Below are positions 1 to 14,000 of a stretch of DNA of 64,000 nt, piece by piece (positions within the stretch are counted from its first letter, which is position 1; the number at the start of each line of letters is the position of its first letter). Made by a program: the position numbers and the translations under genes. This DNA comes from Phorcus lineatus (Eukaryota > Mollusca > Gastropoda > Trochida > Trochidae): the NCBI GenBank assembly GCA_921293015.1, contig OV121081.1:48633877-48697876 (forward strand), given 5' to 3'. Under the pieces are notes generated by a model. It ran no database searches. It saw only the letters and a program-made list of their open reading frames with translations, and was not told the DNA's origin.

Positions 1-744
1 GCTAATGTGTACTAACAGTTATGATTTACTATTTCAGAGCCTTAAAATGATTCAAGAACAGCCGTCAAGCAGCAATGAAGACTGAAATAAAGACATACGA
101 TCACAGTCGACTCGACACTGTAGCTCATAACAACTGGGTCTGTTCAAAGGGTGTAATGAAAGGTTCCAAGACAACAATAAGCTTAAGGAAACATATTTAT
201 AGCACAATACAAAGTTCAGCTTCCTTGTCAGGTAATGCAAGACGCATATACACATATTATCGATGATCAATGAACGCTGTGAAAGGCCCCAGGAAAAGTG
301 AACAAAATCATTAACAACAGTATTAAACTTCGCACGTTATCGTCTTAGCCCCTACACTCAATGTACGTCGTTGTATCTTCCTTGTACTCTTACTTGTACA
401 CTTACTTGTACACTTACTAAGACTAGACCTCACTGCGATAAAACTGCTGTAAGACTTACCAGGGTCTAATGAACTCTAGCTGTATCTTTTAAACTTTTAT
501 TCATGAATAAAGTTGTTTGGTTGGTCCGGGTTTTGCGAATTCTCAGTTCAACAAGTTATTTACAAGAAACAAGTATTGACGTTTATTTATTTTTTTTAAA
601 TTTTACAAACATACTTGTAAAGTCGCAAACCCTTGCTCATCATGTGGGATCTCTGAGTCCCAACTGTTAAGATCAAAGAGTGGTTAATATCCCCTACCAA
701 AAAGAAATGAATAAAAATAAAACTTTAAATATAAAAAAAACCCC

Positions 745-990
745 AATTCATTGGTTTGAATTTGTTCGAGAGCTGGCTTTATCTGTATAGAGTCCTAATC
801 CAACACAACGCGACGGAAACGAAAATAAATTCTGATTTCTGAAAAAAATGAAAAGGCACCTCTCAGTAGGTGGGTAAAACTCATGCAAAGTTTCAGAAAG
901 ATCTAAAGAACGGTTTGGATGTATTCTCCGGAAACGAATGATTACGGACGGACGGACAGACGGACAAGGCGATGAGTACATCCCACAGTA
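745..990. repeat. Dispersed repeat fragment with ACGGACGGACAGACGG tract
   Basis: The segment reads like the tail of an interspersed repeat: a phrase describing a hexon-like GTTTCAGAAAGATCTAAAG block followed by a run of GGACGGACAGACGGACAAGG and then an AT-poor end. Such GGAC/GACAGACGG tails are common in interspersed repeats of marine invertebrates. No termini or target duplication could be defined, so the class is open. The reverse open frame across it is not convincing as protein. Confidence 0.35.
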
Positions 991-2045
991 TTACGAAGCA
1001 ATTTGGCGACAATATAACCGTAACTATATCAATCATTTTACGCCCTGTGAAATTGATTAACATTTTTCAATCTCTGGTCGTGTAAAACACGAGACGTGTT
1101 ACGGTACGTATATAAAGTTCGAATACTTTGTTTATCGCAATGAAAATGACACACATCAAATTTGAAATGTGATCTCAATGATCTTTAGTTTTCTGAGCAC
1201 ATATAACATTAAAAGTCATTAAATGTCAGATACTAGTATTGGGTATATCATAAAATATTGAACCGTCAATTAATAATCTGAAGAAAATGCCAAATATAAA
1301 TTTCATGTATTCATATGAATTAGTTTCCATTCATTAAATAGAATGTGAAATATGGATTATGATATATGAAAAAAAACAACAGTTTAGTAAAGATTTCATA
1401 AAGTCTTTTTTGAATTTTCTAATAAACTGTCAAAAGCGTGCAAGTTAGATTGGTAAATGCAAGAGCTTTTTACAACATTTTTAAAGGACAAGTGGCACTT
1501 TTCGGATCTCAGCGCTTATTTGAGAATCGGTTGCAGCCTTCAGTGGTGTGATTGGTCCCCGACTCTTAGGATAGAGGATCATCGTCTCCAGCAAGGGACT
1601 CGTCGCAAAAGACACGTTAAATTATGTCAGGGTTTCTATCTAAACTTACAAACAGTTAAAATGCCATACATTCAAGGACACCTTCCTTTTTGTTTACGTT
1701 GAGCAAGGGCAAAATGAAAAATAAATCTGGTATTTAAAAAACCCCTTTGTTGTAACAGTTCTTGACCACATCAGAAATGCATTACAGACTCTTCTTCTAG
1801 ACAGGTTCTTCCTCGGGTAAAGTTTGTTGTATTTTACAGTTTAACGTTGCCGTGTACGATCTATATATTTTAACATGTAACAGTAAGATCACGAAAACTC
1901 AGGAAAAACGAAGCTCTTTCATTTTCGCCAGATAACTCATGTGCTGGCTTTGAGTCTTAGTCGAAAATTGCATTTTTTGACATTTTTCATATGCCCTCTG
2001 AGTATCACTTCCTGAGAAATTAAGTTTTGTTCAAGAAGGAAATTT

Positions 2046-2350
2046 TTCCTCTTTCTCATTCAGTTTTCAGTTATACTATTATAAGTTGAAGATGTGAACA
2101 TGTTCCTCTTTCTCATTCAATTTTCAGTTATACTGTTATAAGTTGAAGATGTGAACATGTTCCTCTTTCTCATTCAGTTTTCAGTTATACTGTTATAAGT
2201 TGAAGATGTGAACATGTTCCTCTTTCTCATTCAGTTTTCAGTTATACTGTTATAAGTTGAAGATGTGAACATGTTCCTCTTTTTCATTCAGTTTTCAGTT
2301 ATACTGTTATAAGTTGAAGATGTGAACATGCTCCTCTTTCTCATTCAAAG
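2046..2350. repeat. 57-bp tandem repeat, 5 full copies plus a partial
   Basis: The block starting CCTCTTTCTCATTCA recurs at 2048, 2105, 2162, 2219, 2276 and 2333, an exact 57-bp period. Units differ by only a few substitutions (for example CATTCA followed by G or A, TTTTCATT for TTCTCATT in the fifth unit). The last copy is cut off after about 18 bp. There is no open frame through the array and nothing suggests a gene. Confidence 0.92.
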
Positions 2351-5078
2351 TTTATTAAGTTTGTTTATTGGAAATATGAAGAGATATAATGCAAAAAAGG
2401 ACTTACATGAATACACCATTGCTTACACCTTTTTGTGAACATAACAACTGAGACTATTTTTAGGTAAACAAAGTGATCTCACGAGAAAGAAAATAAATGT
2501 TATAAAATGCAATGCAATCTCTTTTTAAGCAGTTTTCAAACGAAGGTTCGGTTAAGCTACCAGAATCCATTCCCCTGATTAAAAAGGAGTTCATACTGAA
2601 ATGTCTGCAGGCAGTTTTTGCTGGACATTTGTTAAATTCATGTACGTTAAATCGGGCTGAATGATGAGGTGATTGACCCACGGAAGATAATGCATTTGGC
2701 GAACACATGATTTTATTAGGGAACAATTCAAAGAAATAAAATTTAAAAAAACTAATACTGACCATTCAAACAAATTTCTTGTTTTTACTTTCCAGCCTAA
2801 ATAACTTTCAATACGACGATGAAGAACAATTTCCTGGCATAAAACAACTAGCCAGGCTAACTCTAGCTGTTAAAACATGACTTAAAACAATAACTGCCTA
2901 GAATATTAGTGACACTGTTAACGAGATTAAAAATCTAACCAATGAGAGATCACCTTCATTTACCTTTATAAACCTAGATAGAAATTAAATCTTTAGTTAG
3001 AGTTTGGATACCATCTAGACACTTCTCAAATCAAGACTCCAGGGGCTGAGTGTATATATATGTCTTACATAAGGCAATGAGGTTAGGTTATTTATTAGAA
3101 AGACAAATGTCTCTTGATATGCTGATAACGGCGTTACGAGGAAGGGGGGTTTGTATGGATGACTTTATGACCTAATCGTATTGATTAACTCTGTCGCACG
3201 GGGGATCGATGAAACGATATTGAACACTAATACCTACATGTAGTTAGTTTAGTGTCTCTCTGGTAAAGGAATACGTTACCTACAACAGAAGGGTATGTGT
3301 GAATTCTTTTCATGAAATGACAGTTGCTTTGTATGCATTGGCACTTTGTGAAATTTAACATATATCATATTTGTTTTCATCTATTATTAATTGGTAGGAT
3401 TTAAATCGCATTTCATTAATGCTTTTGAAAGTTGGGCTATAATTCAATAGAATAAGTATGATCTTGCGTGTGGAAAAATACCTATGTTAACATTTCATAA
3501 ATCTGTTGACAACACTCCTTTAAAACGACATGTCTTACTGATTGACATGATATTTTAATGCATTGATTGTTACCGTTCTCAACCTTCCCATAAATTATAT
3601 ACCAATTAAAAGCGAAATATTCATCAGTTATTCTTTTATAAAAACATAAATGCATTCGTGAGAACATTGGAATGGTCTTAACTTTGACTCAGCGTGCAAC
3701 GTTACATGAATCTTCCATTTCTTTTAACCTTTAAAAACTTAGCTTCAAGATATAATGCCAATTTAATGTTTTACAAAGAGGTCATAGTCAATGTATTGTC
3801 AATTAATAATGGTTTTATTCATAAAAATATATGCCCCCATCCCCACTTTTCGAAAAATATGAAAAGTCCCCAACCAGGCAATTTGTCATTATATGCAATT
3901 GGAGGGTCACTTAACGAAATCTTGTTGCATGAGGGGTGGAAAAGCTTCAGAATTCTGCTATGGAAACTCTACCCCAAGTAAAGACATATAGCAACAGACA
4001 CAAAAAGATAATCGAAAACCTTTAACCTCCAAAAGGCACATTTATAAGGTATGTTTGGGAACATATCAAGTATGGTGATAATTTGTCAAGTAGCTTTGAA
4101 ATTATCACCATATGGTTCTGGATACGAACACTACGTTCAAAAACCAAAGTCCAAATTATTGCCATGGACTCTGTAAAATAGTTTGAGGAATAAGCTCAAA
4201 CACTCAATAAGCTATGATACGGAGATGCAGTGTACAAAATGTTCTGATAACTGGTAAAATAGTTCGAGTTATTTTCAAGAAAAGACGGGAAGGCCGATGC
4301 CGACGCCTGTGCCGAGGTCACCAGAACCAAAGCTGTCTCGCGATCCTTCGTAGGGAAAATTATTGCAGTTTGAACCCTGGACTAATATATCGCTTAAAAC
4401 AATTCTCAAGAACAATTGTTTTATTAAATATAAGAAAGGAGCCTCAGAGAAATGGTTCTTCAAATGTAGATGACATTAGATCTAGATTTGCTTTTCAAGA
4501 GGTCGTGTTGAGGTCAAGATATCATGAATTACAGTCTGGGTGTTAGAATATTTGAATCCATATAGATATAAAAAAGGTATATATGATAAGAGAGATATCA
4601 CTTGATTTTAAGATAAGAAAAAAAAGCAGTCTTACAAAAGTTTCATAAAGTAAGTGATGACACAGTGCGCTATAAGTAATTGTTTTAAACAGTATCCTTT
4701 AAGTTTACCGCATGTCACAACAAATTGACCTTGCTTATTTATTTTTTATGTAGTTATCGAAACAGTGAAATGTTCAACCTTTTATTGATATTCTTCTGCA
4801 TTTAAATCTGATCTGTTGATAAAAAGTTTCATCCTATGATATATGAAATCATTACTTTAGAGAAAAACATTTCTTAATGTATTAATGATATAAGCATAAA
4901 ATAAGTCAAATCAACAAATAAACATTAATTTACGAGGGGTGTCCCAAACATTTCCGGCCAGACCATCAAAACCAAAGAAACATTCAAATGTTTATGACTT
5001 ATTTTTCGACATAATCACCCATAATCACCTCAATGCATTTGCTCCAGCGTTTTGTAACATCTGCAACCACTCTGAAAA

Positions 5079-6568
5079 TCACTTTTTATCACGAGACCCC
5101 AAAAACTCCTCTAATGCGGCAATGACGTAATCGTCAGTCTCAAACCCTTGGCCACGGAGCTCTGTTTTCAGTCGAGGGTAGAGGAAGAAGTTTGAGGGGG
5201 CTAGGTCTGGAGAATAGGCAGGGTGGGGGAGAATCCTGAACCCGCAATCATGTGCTGCACTGACTGCAATTTGGGCGGTGTGAACGGGAGCATTGTCCTG
5301 CAACAGCCACACACATTTGAACAGTTTACCCCTTCGTTTCTCTTTGATTTTTTCTCGTAATTGTCGTAGTTCATTTACGTAATAAGTGTCATTGTAGAAC
5401 CTTTCTTTAAATAATCACAGAGTCCCAGAAAACGGATTGTTATGAGTATGTGATTTTTCATAAGTTTAACATTGTATAAGATTGTTGTATTGTTTAGTGG
5501 GTCACACTTGCACTTGTTTTGATAGTCTTAGCTGGCAAAGAACATTCTAGAAGGTATCTAACCTATATAAAGGCCGGCATTAGAACTCTTACTCATCTTG
5601 CTTCTTACAATCAACCTTGCGATCATCTGCCGTTCCACTGTTTTTGGATACCTTTACAAGCCGGATTCATCTATCTCCTATCAAGACCCACTGACTGTTT
5701 TCTACATTCATCAACTGCGTGATTCATAAGGATTGGTGAATATATTTAGTTAGCTTATTAGTGTGACTCATTTGATATTGCATTATAGCCTGTATTAGCT
5801 TGATATTGCAACCTTAAACACTTTGTTTATTATTTGATTGTTTTAATTGTAATTGATATACAATTGTCTTGTTATGTTTTGTTGGTTTGACTGGGGACAT
5901 TTTTCTATTCCAAATTCATTCGAAAGAGTATGAACATTTTAGGGGTGGGTGATGTGCTCCATTGCATGCTTTGGCTTTTTGTCACAGGATCAAAATGATG
6001 AACCCAGGTTTCATCTTGAGTAACGACATGAGCGAAAAATGGTTCTGGGTCTGCGCAATACTCGTCAAGAAGTTGCTGACTGACCATGACACGTTTTCGC
6101 TTTTGGTCCTCAGATAACAAATTGGGGATCCAGCGTGCTGATACCTTTTTCAAATGTAAATGTTCATGTATAATTCCTTCAACTGATGTTTTACTCTTTC
6201 GAATGAGTATCAGCTAAGTATCTGATAGTCACTTGCCTGTCTTGCCTTATTGTGTCAAGAAAAGCCTCAATGTTTTCACCTGTGGTGACATCAGATGGAC
6301 GACCAGGACGGGAGTCGTCTTTAGTGCTTACTCTACCCCGTTTAAATTCAGCACACCAATGTTTAATGGTGCTATATGAAGGAGCAGAGTCACCTAATGT
6401 TTGTAACATATCCCCATGAATTTCCTTTGGAGTGTATTTGTTTAAACTCAGATATTTGATAACAGCCCTACATTCACTTTTCTCTATTTCGGTAAAAGAT
6501 GTGAGGGTACCTTTGAATGACAGGCTATTATAGTTGCAATTGAAGAGTATGCATCTCGTGATTTCCAT
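5079..6568 (-). pseudogene. Mariner transposase pseudogene (SETMAR-type)
   Basis: Read on the reverse strand from 6568: an N-terminal DNA-binding part with the ECRAVIKYLSL and HWCAEFKRGR motifs and the linker SRPGRPSD. A frameshift follows near 6190, then KKVSARWIPNLL and the first catalytic Asp in VTQDETWVHHFDP (about 6010). After the insert come LQDNAPVHTAQ (second Asp) and YSPDLAPSNFFLYP (third Asp). These are the mariner DD34D motifs. The frameshift, small deletions around 5410-5440 and the 475-bp insertion make the gene non-functional. Mariner transposases cut and paste the element at TA sites; this copy cannot encode one. Confidence 0.9.
5451..5925. mobile_element. 475-bp insertion inside the mariner, 7-bp direct repeat GAGTATG
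   Basis: The mariner transposase reading resumes on both sides of this block, and the block is bracketed by GAGTATG at 5444-5450 and again at 5926-5932, as a target-site duplication would be. Inside is a TATA-like CTATATAAAGGCC at about 5570. It begins TGATTTTTCA but does not end in CA, and I see no inverted termini. A solo LTR or a small non-autonomous element are both possible; the class is not determined. Confidence 0.6.
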
Positions 6569-6670
6569 GTCATTTACACGTCAATGAAGGTTCTTCATGC
6601 AGGAACAGTATGGTTGCGTTTCAGGCATCTTTTCATATTCAGGCCGGATACTTTTGGGACAACCCTCGTA

Positions 6671-8062
6671 GGTCATGTGTAGATAAGAAAGTCAACAAGT
6701 AGAACAAGGAAGATTGTTAAGTACAGCTCGACCTCTCAAACTAGTTTATCTTAGCGATATTGATTGCTACCAATCAAACTGACTTTACCATCGATTTCAT
6801 GAAACAAAATTGAAATGTCAAAATGATCTATTTGACAGAGACTGAAAGGACTGGAGGGTGCATGCAGTTAAGATGATATTTTTTTCGGCAGTTGCAATAA
6901 GACATAATTCCAATAGCCGATGATAAACAGAATTAAGAGTTCCAAAAAGTATACGACTCCTAAAAACAATACTTTTGACTAAAAGTTTCATTTGTGACTG
7001 TGGGACGCGCTCAACTGACAACATATATGTGAACAAAAGGTCTTTTGAAGGTACATGTATAGATGAAATTACCATTTCTTTACCATGATTGCTTTAAATG
7101 TAGTATTTATCACGCATGTTGTGGTCTCTCTACATATATAATTCATAATGATTAATTATTGAATATAAATTTTATTGTTTTTGGTTCGATAATTTATCAG
7201 TTTATTTTGCAGGTGTCTTCATTATCTCAGGTCTCATAATAGGCAGGTTGGCTTGTTTTACATACGTACTGTAAGAATACGCGCAAGACAAGGAAACGGC
7301 GTGTCTAAATTATGTGAAGGAAATTTAAATGCTTTGTAGTAGATTTATTTGTTTCAAATCAAACTAAGAAGAACAACAATACATTGTTACCTCCATGCTT
7401 AAATATTTTACTAGTTTTTGTTACATGTCATGGATAATGAAAATGAAGTAAGTGTAATTCTAACATTAAAAATATTTGTAAAATCTTTTATATTATTGTT
7501 TTCAAAGTCATATGGATATGCATTGATAGGACTCACGTTAGTTTCATTCAATAAAACGTGAATACAAAAACATTTTTCTTTAATCATGGAAGAAGAATAT
7601 GGAAATTCTCTTTAATTCATTTTTCACGTTTTCCATGTGCCCTCCACGCTTAACCATAGGTGACAAACTTACAGTCATTTTTGTTATCCGTCATCCTTAG
7701 CCCAGTGGTTAAAATCGCTTTGAGAACAGTCATAGGGATACATGCTCGAATCATAATCAACATGCTATCAAAAGTTTATTTTCATATTTTAGATTCATCA
7801 TTACTGAAGGTTATAAATCTGTACTTTAAGAAATAATCCACTTTTAATCAACACTGTCTAAAAGTGTTACTTCTAATACTGTTGTTCACACGTCACACCA
7901 GGTAAAGTAAGGTAAGGTAAGGTACGGTTATGACTGTATATGAAAAATAAATGCATTCCACCGTTTAGGAAGATGTGTATTGCTTTGACAATCGATGTAT
8001 AAATTATGGATAATCATCAAATAATTAGAGTACATTACCATTATATTTTTTCAGGTTCGACA
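6671..8062. other. Non-coding stretch before gene 1
   Basis: No coding exon is evident. A short AGGTA-type run (GTAAAGTAAGGTAAGGTAAGG, about 7900-7926) is the only patterned sequence. The stretch may contain promoter and 5' UTR exons of gene 1, because the first coding exon I propose is itself preceded by a good splice acceptor (TTTTTTCAG ending at 8054), but no TATA box or start site could be assigned. Confidence 0.5.
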
Positions 8063-11000
8063 ATGACAAGCGTTGGCAATGATGTATGTAATGAATACTT
8101 TTATGTGCGAGATAAAGAAAATAATATGTGCAAATGGGCTTTCATCATTTTACTTTTTACCATATATTAACAATGAAATAAAACACTTTTAATCCTAAAA
8201 TTTAAATCAATCATAATCATTGTATATTTAGTTATCATCAAATTGTATGTTTTATTGATATGAAATAAAACCTTTTCATATATTTAACTGATTCTCAATC
8301 TGACAAAACAATAGCTGACCTTCTTCAAAATACCCTGATCTCTTTCGGGCCAAATGCCTCGTATATATTATATAGATGATATTCGTGTATCACCTGATAC
8401 TTGTTTCAGCGAATGAAATGTCATCATGCATGGAGTTTGAAGCTACTATCTTGAACTCAACCTTTTTTTCATCCGGTTTGTGCCTTTGTTGCTGGATACG
8501 AATCTTCTCATTGACTGGTTAGATAGCTGGCGATTCGAGGATTTTGGCCTGGCGGAGATCATTTTTTGGAAGGAGCTCAGCGGAGTCTAATACGCTGATT
8601 AGGAGGATGTATTTAACATGAGAGAATGCATTCTCCCACAATTTGCATTATAACTAGCCTACTAACATCAAAACATAAGTCGGGTAAAATAAAACAGACA
8701 TAAAATGACGTTTCTTCTTATGTAGCCCCTTAAAATATATATTGCAATGATTTTACAATTTTCATATTTGTGTGAACTCATTTCCCATTGGAGATACCAT
8801 ACTTCATGGACGGGTACCCACCCCCGACTCCACCAAAATGGACGAAGAAAGATAGATACGATGCGGAGAAGATGAAAGCTGTGGATGATAAAGCCAAAGA
8901 GGTAGCACTGTTTCATGTATTATTCATTAATTTTTTAACCTTATTCTTAGAATGTACATATTTGCTGACATCACTCTAAGAATTTGGAAAATAGAATTCA
9001 GAGTTTAAGAAATTAGGGGAAAAGGTTGTAAAAGAAAAATAGTTTTAACCTGATAAAATGACTACTCACAATGCCTTACTACTATTTTGTAGGAATATAT
9101 GGTCAATATATTAAACAGTTACACTTGCATACACGGAATGAAAGTATCACGTAACTTTTACATGATTTAACGCTCTCAAAACCTAAACCATAAATTTATG
9201 ATTAACTTATTATCTATTACACGACATTGGAAGGTGAACATGTCAGATTCTTAAGCCAAAGAAATAATGTTATAAGCTTGAAATAAAAGGAATTGAAGCA
9301 CCAAAAAATATTTACCAAAACATTTCCTTAATGAAGGTAAAACTAGGCAAGGATACGTTTGAGCAGCTAGCCGGGAAGTTAACTAATGGCTACGAGACTG
9401 ATATGGAGAAGGTCAGAGCAATCTTTACTTGGCTTGGAAGTCAGGACAAAGATTCTCTACCAACTACAAAAACGCCAGGGAAGACAACTCCTCTGGACTA
9501 CTTAACGGGTCTATTTGGTGAAAGCAGTGGCTTTATATGGGCTGAATTTTTCACTCAGCTGTGCAGGTGAGTAATGCAAAGATTATAACCAAGACAGTAA
9601 AGGATCTGAAATGATAGTGATGTATTCGGTGATGACCGACCATCATGCTGTTTCTGTTGTAATGGAATCGTATACCTGTAAAGAAATTTTAATCATGTCA
9701 AAAATCAAATGTTGTCGATGGTCTCTGCAAATTTAAGTTCAATGACTATAGTTTTGGGAAGGGAAAGAACTAATAGTCAAATGCATTTGAGACAGAATTG
9801 TTAGGGTAGCTACCCCAATGTTAAGCACAACGTCAGTATAAGTGATACGGTTCATACATTAGAAATGTATGTACACATATATTAGTAAGTCATTAAGTAT
9901 CATGTCAGTTACACACGTTTTTTCCAGAGCCGCAACACTTCCATGTGTTATCATTCATGGGAAATGTAAAGGTGTCGGGTATGAGGTAGGCCAGCAGGAT
10001 GTAAGTCGTTTGAGAGGCTTCTGGAATGCTGTGTTTGTTGATGGGTCCTGGCAGATCATTCACCCAGATTGGGCATTCACAGTAGTTTCGGATCATAACA
10101 CTGGCAGATGGACCATGATTGAGACGGAGGGCAAATCAACACGTGAAAAAGGTGAAGAACGTAAAGGAGTCCAAAAAAGACACATAAACGAGGACTATTT
10201 TTGCCCTGTTCCTGAGGAATTTATCCACAAATGCATTGCAGACAAGAAGGAATGGCAACTTGTGAAAGAGCCAGTGGATCTTCACACTTTTTGCAATGTT
10301 CCTCAATTTCAGTTAGCCTATTTTTCATCAGATTACAAACTAACAAGCGCTCATGACGCCATTTTGAAGTCAGTAGATGGGATATGTCAGTTGGAGTTTG
10401 ATGAGAAGAACAAACCACGTTATAATCTCGCATACAAGCTCTTCTTTGATGAAAACCAGTCAAAGGAACAGCTGCCAGCTGAAGAAATTCCTAGGTATGT
10501 ATTCTATGAAACAAATGGCCCCAAGTTAAGACTACTGGTACGTTTTCGGCTGATAGGAATATACAAACTTTCAATCTATGCACGCTTTCATCTTTTTGAC
10601 ATCTGCCTTCATGCAACTGAGAAGTCGCGAAACGAGAACCATCTTCCTGTGAACCCTTCTATAGGATTCGGCTACGGCCACACTGCTGAAAACCTTGGCA
10701 TAAAGGAACCAAACCACACATCAGGAGTTGTTGTTATGAAAGAAAACCAAGAGGAGGAGATCACTTTCAGAATGGTCCAGGTTACAGAAATCGTGGCTAA
10801 AATGCGACATGTGAGAAAGGATTCGGCGAGTCTGAGTCGCTACGTCATGAAGTCCATAATAGGCAACAACGTGAGCATCAAGGTGACCATGCCTAACAAG
10901 GAGGAATATGCTTTGCAGGTCTACAGACAGTCGGAATCACAGGAATCAAACATCCTCAACTATTTATTCACTGGCAGCGCCACAGACTTCCAGTCCTTGG

Positions 11001-14000
11001 AAGAGGTAAGATCCTGCTGATGTACAAAGGGTTGTTCTGTCTAAAACTTATCATTGAAATATTTCCGGATAAAGTTCAGTACATAAATGACTTCTAGCTT
11101 GTATAATAGTCTCATAAAATATACAAGAGACCATGGGAGGCAAATTTGAAATTCTTGAGGAACAATTTGAAAGGAAAGTGGTACTAAGGGACGGATGAGG
11201 ACGAAAATGTATTCCGAAATTGAAAAATAATCGTTCGTATCAAGATCATCTAGTTTTGAAGAAGGGATTGTTCTTTGTTAAAGAATATATTGTTAAGAAA
11301 TAAACATAACTGATGATCACTTGAGTCTTGTAATAATACTTTTATGTTCTAAAATTGTTTCTTTATGACACAGACCAAGCGTCTCCTCGCAGTTCGGAAG
11401 CGAATGGAGGAAGTAAGAGCTTTATAAATCATTCTTTGACCTTTAATTGTTAATTTCATATAAAAATGTCTCCATGAAATGTTTAACATACACTATTCAC
11501 AACCAACATATTATTAGCGAATTGATAAAGGATTTTTTCATGAATCCTTCTTTTGAAATTATATGTATGGTCATGCTACAAATTGTTGAGGAGTCATCCC
11601 TTCTTATTCTAGACTAGAGTTAGTCATAACTTAAAGACGGCCCTCATGTACTCCAAGCCAGAGCCACTGACCAAAAGCATAAGCGCCTTTGAATCTGCCC
11701 AGCTGAAAGACACTCATGGATACCTTAGGAGAGCTAAAACTATGCTTGATGAGATGACTAAGGAAAGTAAGAAGAATGTTCCCATCGAGACCACAATCAG
11801 AATATCACTTTATATCATTCGAGAAAATCAATGACAAACACTAGCGGAAACTTTTGACATGGTTATATTCTAGTTATTATTGATTTTGATTTTGATTTTT
11901 AACACTTCTGAAAGGTAACGAACCATATTGATATTTTTTCTAATTTCAAACGAGTTTGAATATATAGTTACCATCCTCTTATACAAGAACATCTGAATGA
12001 AAAGGTAAAGGTTGCGTGTCCAATGATTTAATGTACTTGGCTACAATATCGATTTACAATATAATCATTCCTTACTACCATGAGAGGGTAAACGGAAAAC
12101 ATAACATGGAGATTGCTCTTGGCATTATAAAGACTGTTAATTTTGGTTTAACTTATATTATTTCTTATAACAGAGAACACAAATGAGGCCATCAGGCACC
12201 ATAAAGAAAATCTGAAAAGTGCCGTAAAGAGACGAGACGTTGATAGCCTGAGATCCGCTATAGCAGAAGCTCAAAGCACCGGTCACACGGAACTCCACGC
12301 GGAACTTAAAAAGGCAAAGAATCTAGTCACTAGCCTTGGGATGGAAGGTTAGGACTTTCTTGACCATATCATGGTTTATCTCGTACACTAAAACGTCAGA
12401 ACCTAAGACACACAAATGATGCATTTGCATCTATGAAATCTTTTCATTTTTTAGTGTAGACAGAAAGCAGAAATTCCTTTTGACCAAATAGTCGAGTATT
12501 TCATATTTTCGTCAAATATTTACATGGTAAGACAACCAAAAAGAAACAGAAAGTATAAGGTTTTTAAACAGGACGAGTATTAAAATAACTTTAAATGGAC
12601 AAAATACTTCTTGAATCATTATCAGATATGGACAAAAATGTCATTGTAAAATGATATTTTTAGATGTATTAGAAGTTTAGCTGTTAAATCTAATCAAAAT
12701 ATAATACCATAATTTGTAAAGGATTTTCATATTGATTGAAACAATGAAGTGGTATGTCCAGATTTTATGCTTTACCTTTTGTTAGATATCAACAAAGCCC
12801 GAGCTCAGTCTCTACTGGAAGATCTTCGTGATGCCAGAGACGCCAATACCATAGACAAACTGGAGGATGCCATCACCGCTTACAAGAAGGAGAAACTGTC
12901 TGATAGCGACTTGAGTGAGGCCATCGGACATCTTGTAGCACTTTATGAAAACGGTAATATTTTTTTTTGAATGAATCTATTTGGATTCGGTTAATTACGG
13001 ATACAAAGGTAAATGGTATTATCACAATGGAAATGACATCTGTTTTAATCTTCCATGCATCTTGTAGCACAATCAGCAGGCACACACTTCGTAAGATTCA
13101 ACAAGAAGACGAGATGCATGTGGATTTTCATGGGTTTATTTCTTCTAAGTACTTTGACTAATCTGGCTGTCGATCTCTTTCTCGCCCGCTTCTCCTGGGC
13201 ACCCTCACGACCCCCAGCGCGTCTTCAATCACTTGGCTGGTTGTGGCTGTCACTAGCCCATGGTCGGGTGCTGGCTGAGAATCAACCCTCTCTCCAGGAC
13301 AATGGCTGAGAACCCCCTTTGAAGTCAAACCTGGGTCGTATATACCCAACAGACTCAGTTGTCAACACATTGTCACTTGACAACAGCTTAATGATTATTA
13401 CATACTTAGGGATTACTTGGGGATGGGATTAGCAGAGTATAACATAGGTTTCATAACAACTATGTTACATTACTCCATCACTAAACAAGAAATATTGACA
13501 AAGATTTCTTCAGTCTGTTTAGCCAAGGATAACAACATTATAAATCTATAAATAAATGTACATAACAAACTTACAACAATTATTTTCCGTTAAAGATCTA
13601 CACACTTTTAAGCGCCCAAATACATCATCATATTATCATACATACAAGAGAATATACATCATCGCGCTTATAAACATATATCGATCATTAATGGCACACA
13701 AATACATCATTCCAATAATACAATACATTAGAAATACTAATGCGCCCTTTTAACATTTAACAATAAATTATGTTATATATTTCCATTACTGGAGAAACAT
13801 AGTCCCACATGGTGAGATAGGATGCGAAGAGTCTCGGTTCAGTCCTGGTTAACCTGGCCCACCGTCGGGTACAGCTGAATTCCCACTGTTTTCCAGGAAC
13901 ATTGGTCATCCTACATGGAGGTGCAGATATATTCCATCTCCTGACGTTCCCCACGCCCCCTGCTTTAGCAGACACCGGCCATGACCAACTGTTGTTCCCA

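Larger units (their letters stand above)
1..4930. other. Gene-poor upstream region
   Basis: No open frame in this stretch looks like a coding exon: the frames are short, compositionally AT-driven and show no recognisable domain. Two repeats are listed separately (745-990 and 2046-2350). A short run of near-repeated CTTGTACACTTA units occurs around 385-418. It may be intergenic or an intron of a gene lying outside the window; the sequence does not decide. Confidence 0.6.
4931..6670 (-). mobile_element. Inactive mariner (Tc1/mariner) DNA transposon with a secondary insertion
   Basis: Both ends carry matching terminal inverted repeats: TACGAGGGGTGTCCCAAA on the left and the reverse complement of TACGAGGGTTGTCCCAAA on the right, with TA at each outer edge as expected for mariner target sites. 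The internal reverse strand codes for broken mariner transposase. Removing the 475-bp insert and its duplicated 7 bp leaves about 1.26 kb, the normal size of a mariner. The element lies upstream of gene 1 and is not shared with any other position in the window. Confidence 0.9.
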
